14,666 nt of DNA from Anaerolineales bacterium (GTDB lineage: Bacteria; Chloroflexota; Anaerolineae; Anaerolineales; Villigracilaceae): contig JAQTWR010000022.1 in the NCBI GenBank assembly GCA_028689195.1, forward strand, positions 1 to 14,666, written 5' to 3'. How positions within the stretch are numbered: the first letter of the stretch is position 1; each line of letters begins with the position of its first letter. Of this stretch, positions 12,984 through 14,666 are shown in pieces. Below the pieces are notes generated by a model, which was not told the DNA's origin, did not search any database, and saw only the letters and a program-made list of their open reading frames with translations. The translations under genes were made by a program, and so were the position numbers.

Positions 12984-14666
12984 ATGACTACACTACATGC
13001 CGCTCAAAGTTTTGGGCAATCCATTTGGTTCGATAATATCCGCCGCGCCATGCTTGACACGGGCGGGTTGGCGGGGCTGATTGTTAAGGGCGTAACGGGC
13101 GTGACGTCCAACCCAACGATTTTTGAGAAAGCCATCGCGGGCAGCGCGGATTACGACAAAGCCATCCGCGAATTGGTTCAGGCTGGAAAATCGCCGATGG
13201 AAATTTATGAAGCGCTCGCGTTTGAAGACATTGCCCGCGCCGCTGATTTACTGCGCCCGATTTATGACAACACAAACGGGCAGGACGGTTACATCAGCCT
13301 TGTGGTTAATCCCACGTTGGCAAACGATACCAAAGGCACGCTCGCCGAAGCGCGGCGTTTGTTCAAAACTTTGGCGCGTCCCAACTTGATGATTAAAGTT
13401 CCCGCCACGCCCGCTGGAATTCCAGCCATTGAAGCGTTAATCTCGGAGGGGATTAATGTCAATGTCACGTTGATCTTTTCCATCGAGCAATACCGCGCAG
13501 TCGCGCTTGCATATCTTGCGGGGCTGGAAAAATTCGCGGGGAACAAAGGCGACTTGTCCAAAGTATCTTCTGTCGCGTCGTTTTTCGTCAGCCGTTTAGA
13601 CACCGCGCTTGATCCAATTTTGGCGCAAGGCGGTCACGCTGAACTGCAAGGCAAAATCGCCATCGCCAATGCCCGCGCCGCTTATGGATTATTCATCGAA
13701 TTATTTTCTGGCGAGCGCTGGCAAAAACTTCAAGAGCAAGGCGCGTACCCGCAGCGTCCGCTGTGGGCAAGTACTGGCACAAAGAATCCGCTTTATCCCA
13801 ACACATTGTACGTGGATAGTTTGATTGGCAAGAATACGGTCAATACCGTGCCGCCTGAAACGCTCATTGCTTTTCTCGATCATGGTAGAGTAGCGGAAAC
13901 GCTCGCCAGCGGACTCGCGCAAGCACAAGTCGACCTGCAACAATTAGCCGCGCTTGGCGTGGACTTGAAATCAGTCACGGATAAATTATTAGAAGATGCT
14001 GTCGTTTCGTTCTCGCGTTCTTTTGAATCGCTCATGGCAAGCATTACCCAAAAGCAGGAAAATATTTTAGCGAAGAAAACTTTACTGACCTTAAATGTTG
14101 GAACGTATAAAAAAGTTGTAGATGAAGCCCTGATGGAAATCAGGAGTAAGCAAGTGATGTCCCGCATTTGGGAGTGCGATTACACGGTTTGGAAACCCGA
14201 ACCGACTGAAATCACAAATCGGCTGGGATGGCTGAACAGCCCCGCAGTTATGCGCGAACACGTCGGACACTTCCGCGCCTTTGTTGAAACAATCAAAGCG
14301 GATGGTTTTGAGCAGGCGTTACTAATGGGCATGGGCGGTTCAAGCCTTGCGCCCGAAGTGTTCAGCAAAATTTTTGCCGACCCAAAAACAGGCTTGAAAA
14401 AAGGCTTATCCATTTTAGACAGCGCCGACCCGCAGGCTGTCCTTGCGGTGGAGAAAACGCTTGATCTGGAAAAGGCCCTGTTTATCGTCTCCACCAAGTC
14501 AGGCGGAACGGTGGAAACATTTTCATTCTTCAAACATTTTCACAATCGCGTCGCCGGGCGAGTTGGGGTAGAGAACGCGGGCAAACACTTCATCGCCATT
14601 ACCGACCCAGGCAGCGGACTTGCGGATACTGCCGCGCAATATAAATTCCGCGAAACTTTCTTGAAT
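12984..14666 (+). CDS. tal-pgi: Bifunctional transaldolase/glucose-6-phosphate isomerase, 3' end beyond the window
   Basis: The plus strand is open from ATG 12984 to the window edge (561 codons). Residues 1 to about 370 are a transaldolase: GVTSNPTIFEKA (39-50) and the Schiff-base Lys138 in LMIKVPAT. From about residue 390 a glucose-6-phosphate isomerase begins: MGGSSLAPEV (450-459) and the sugar-phosphate loop STKSGGTVET (503-512). Fused Tal-Pgi proteins are known in Chloroflexota and some other bacteria, usually about 900-950 residues, so roughly the last 350-400 residues lie outside. The enzyme links the non-oxidative pentose-phosphate path to glycolysis through fructose-6-phosphate and glucose-6-phosphate. 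AAAGGAA lies 7 nt before the start. Neighbouring pgl would have belonged to the same pathway but is broken. Confidence 0.95.
   Translation, partial: MTTLHAAQSFGQSIWFDNIRRAMLDTGGLAGLIVKGVTGVTSNPTIFEKAIAGSADYDKAIRELVQAGKSPMEIYEALAFEDIARAADLLRPIYDNTNGQDGYISLVVNPTLANDTKGTLAEARRLFKTLARPNLMIKVPATPAGIPAIEALISEGINVNVTLIFSIEQYRAVALAYLAGLEKFAGNKGDLSKVSSVASFFVSRLDTALDPILAQGGHAELQGKIAIANARAAYGLFIELFSGERWQKLQEQGAYPQRPLWASTGTKNPLYPNTLYVDSLIGKNTVNTVPPETLIAFLDHGRVAETLASGLAQAQVDLQQLAALGVDLKSVTDKLLEDAVVSFSRSFESLMASITQKQENILAKKTLLTLNVGTYKKVVDEALMEIRSKQVMSRIWECDYTVWKPEPTEITNRLGWLNSPAVMREHVGHFRAFVETIKADGFEQALLMGMGGSSLAPEVFSKIFADPKTGLKKGLSILDSADPQAVLAVEKTLDLEKALFIVSTKSGGTVETFSFFKHFHNRVAGRVGVENAGKHFIAITDPGSGLADTAAQYKFRETFLN

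Noticed and set aside
1..14666. CRISPR array, transposase or prophage genes
   Set aside because: No regularly spaced direct repeats, no DDE/recombinase-type protein and no phage structural gene were found in any frame.

Overview
The window looks like chromosomal DNA of an uncultured Chloroflexota bacterium, most likely class Anaerolineae. I base this on the fused transaldolase/glucose-6-phosphate isomerase gene at the right edge, the mid-GC composition rich in GCG/CGC codons, and the mix of small signalling, lipase and membrane genes. The assignment is inference; no rRNA or marker gene is present.

Layout, left to right. (1) 1-2900, minus strand: the 5' part of a Tat-exported L,D-transpeptidase (off the left edge), then an operon of a patatin-like phospholipase, a 75-residue two-helix membrane protein and an alpha/beta-hydrolase whose frame is broken at a (CG)5 tract just before its catalytic His. 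(2) 3000-5620, an accessory island: a terminator, a stem-loop, an N-terminal stub of a type I restriction methyltransferase (hsdM), a 127-bp imperfect inverted-repeat element, an apparently undescribed ~95-nt structured RNA with its own consensus promoter and terminator, and an intact AbiEi/AbiEii toxin-antitoxin pair with a large perfect operator repeat. (3) 5600-7100: a Met/His-rich four-helix membrane protein (minus) and a dehalogenase-like alpha/beta-hydrolase (plus). (4) 7100-9800, minus strand: a regulatory cluster of a decayed ECF-like sigma factor, an intact paralogue, a soluble zinc-binding anti-sigma factor and a TPR protein. Both sigma genes have TATAAT exactly 6 nt before ATG, which suggests leaderless transcripts. 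(5) 9957-11386, plus strand: a variant NAD(P)H-hydrate epimerase and a TVP38/VTT-family membrane protein. (6) 11394-12165: the 3' ends of two divergent genes, an unrecognised minus-strand gene and 6-phosphogluconolactonase (pgl), joined head to head as if one deletion removed both 5' ends; the pgl relic also has a 24-bp perfect internal inverted repeat beside a frameshift. (7) 12328-14666, plus strand: a DUF2652 cyclase-like protein and the tal-pgi fusion (off the right edge).

How they work together: the tal-pgi/pgl neighbourhood is oxidative pentose-phosphate/upper glycolysis, but the local pgl is dead as read here. The sigma/anti-sigma/TPR cluster looks like a cytoplasmic, not membrane-anchored, stress switch. 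The island carries defence genes in different states of decay. Four genes are broken; at least two breaks lie at slippage-prone tracts, so sequencing error has to be separated from real gene decay before reading much into them. The most novel-looking item is the small RNA at about 3590-3684.
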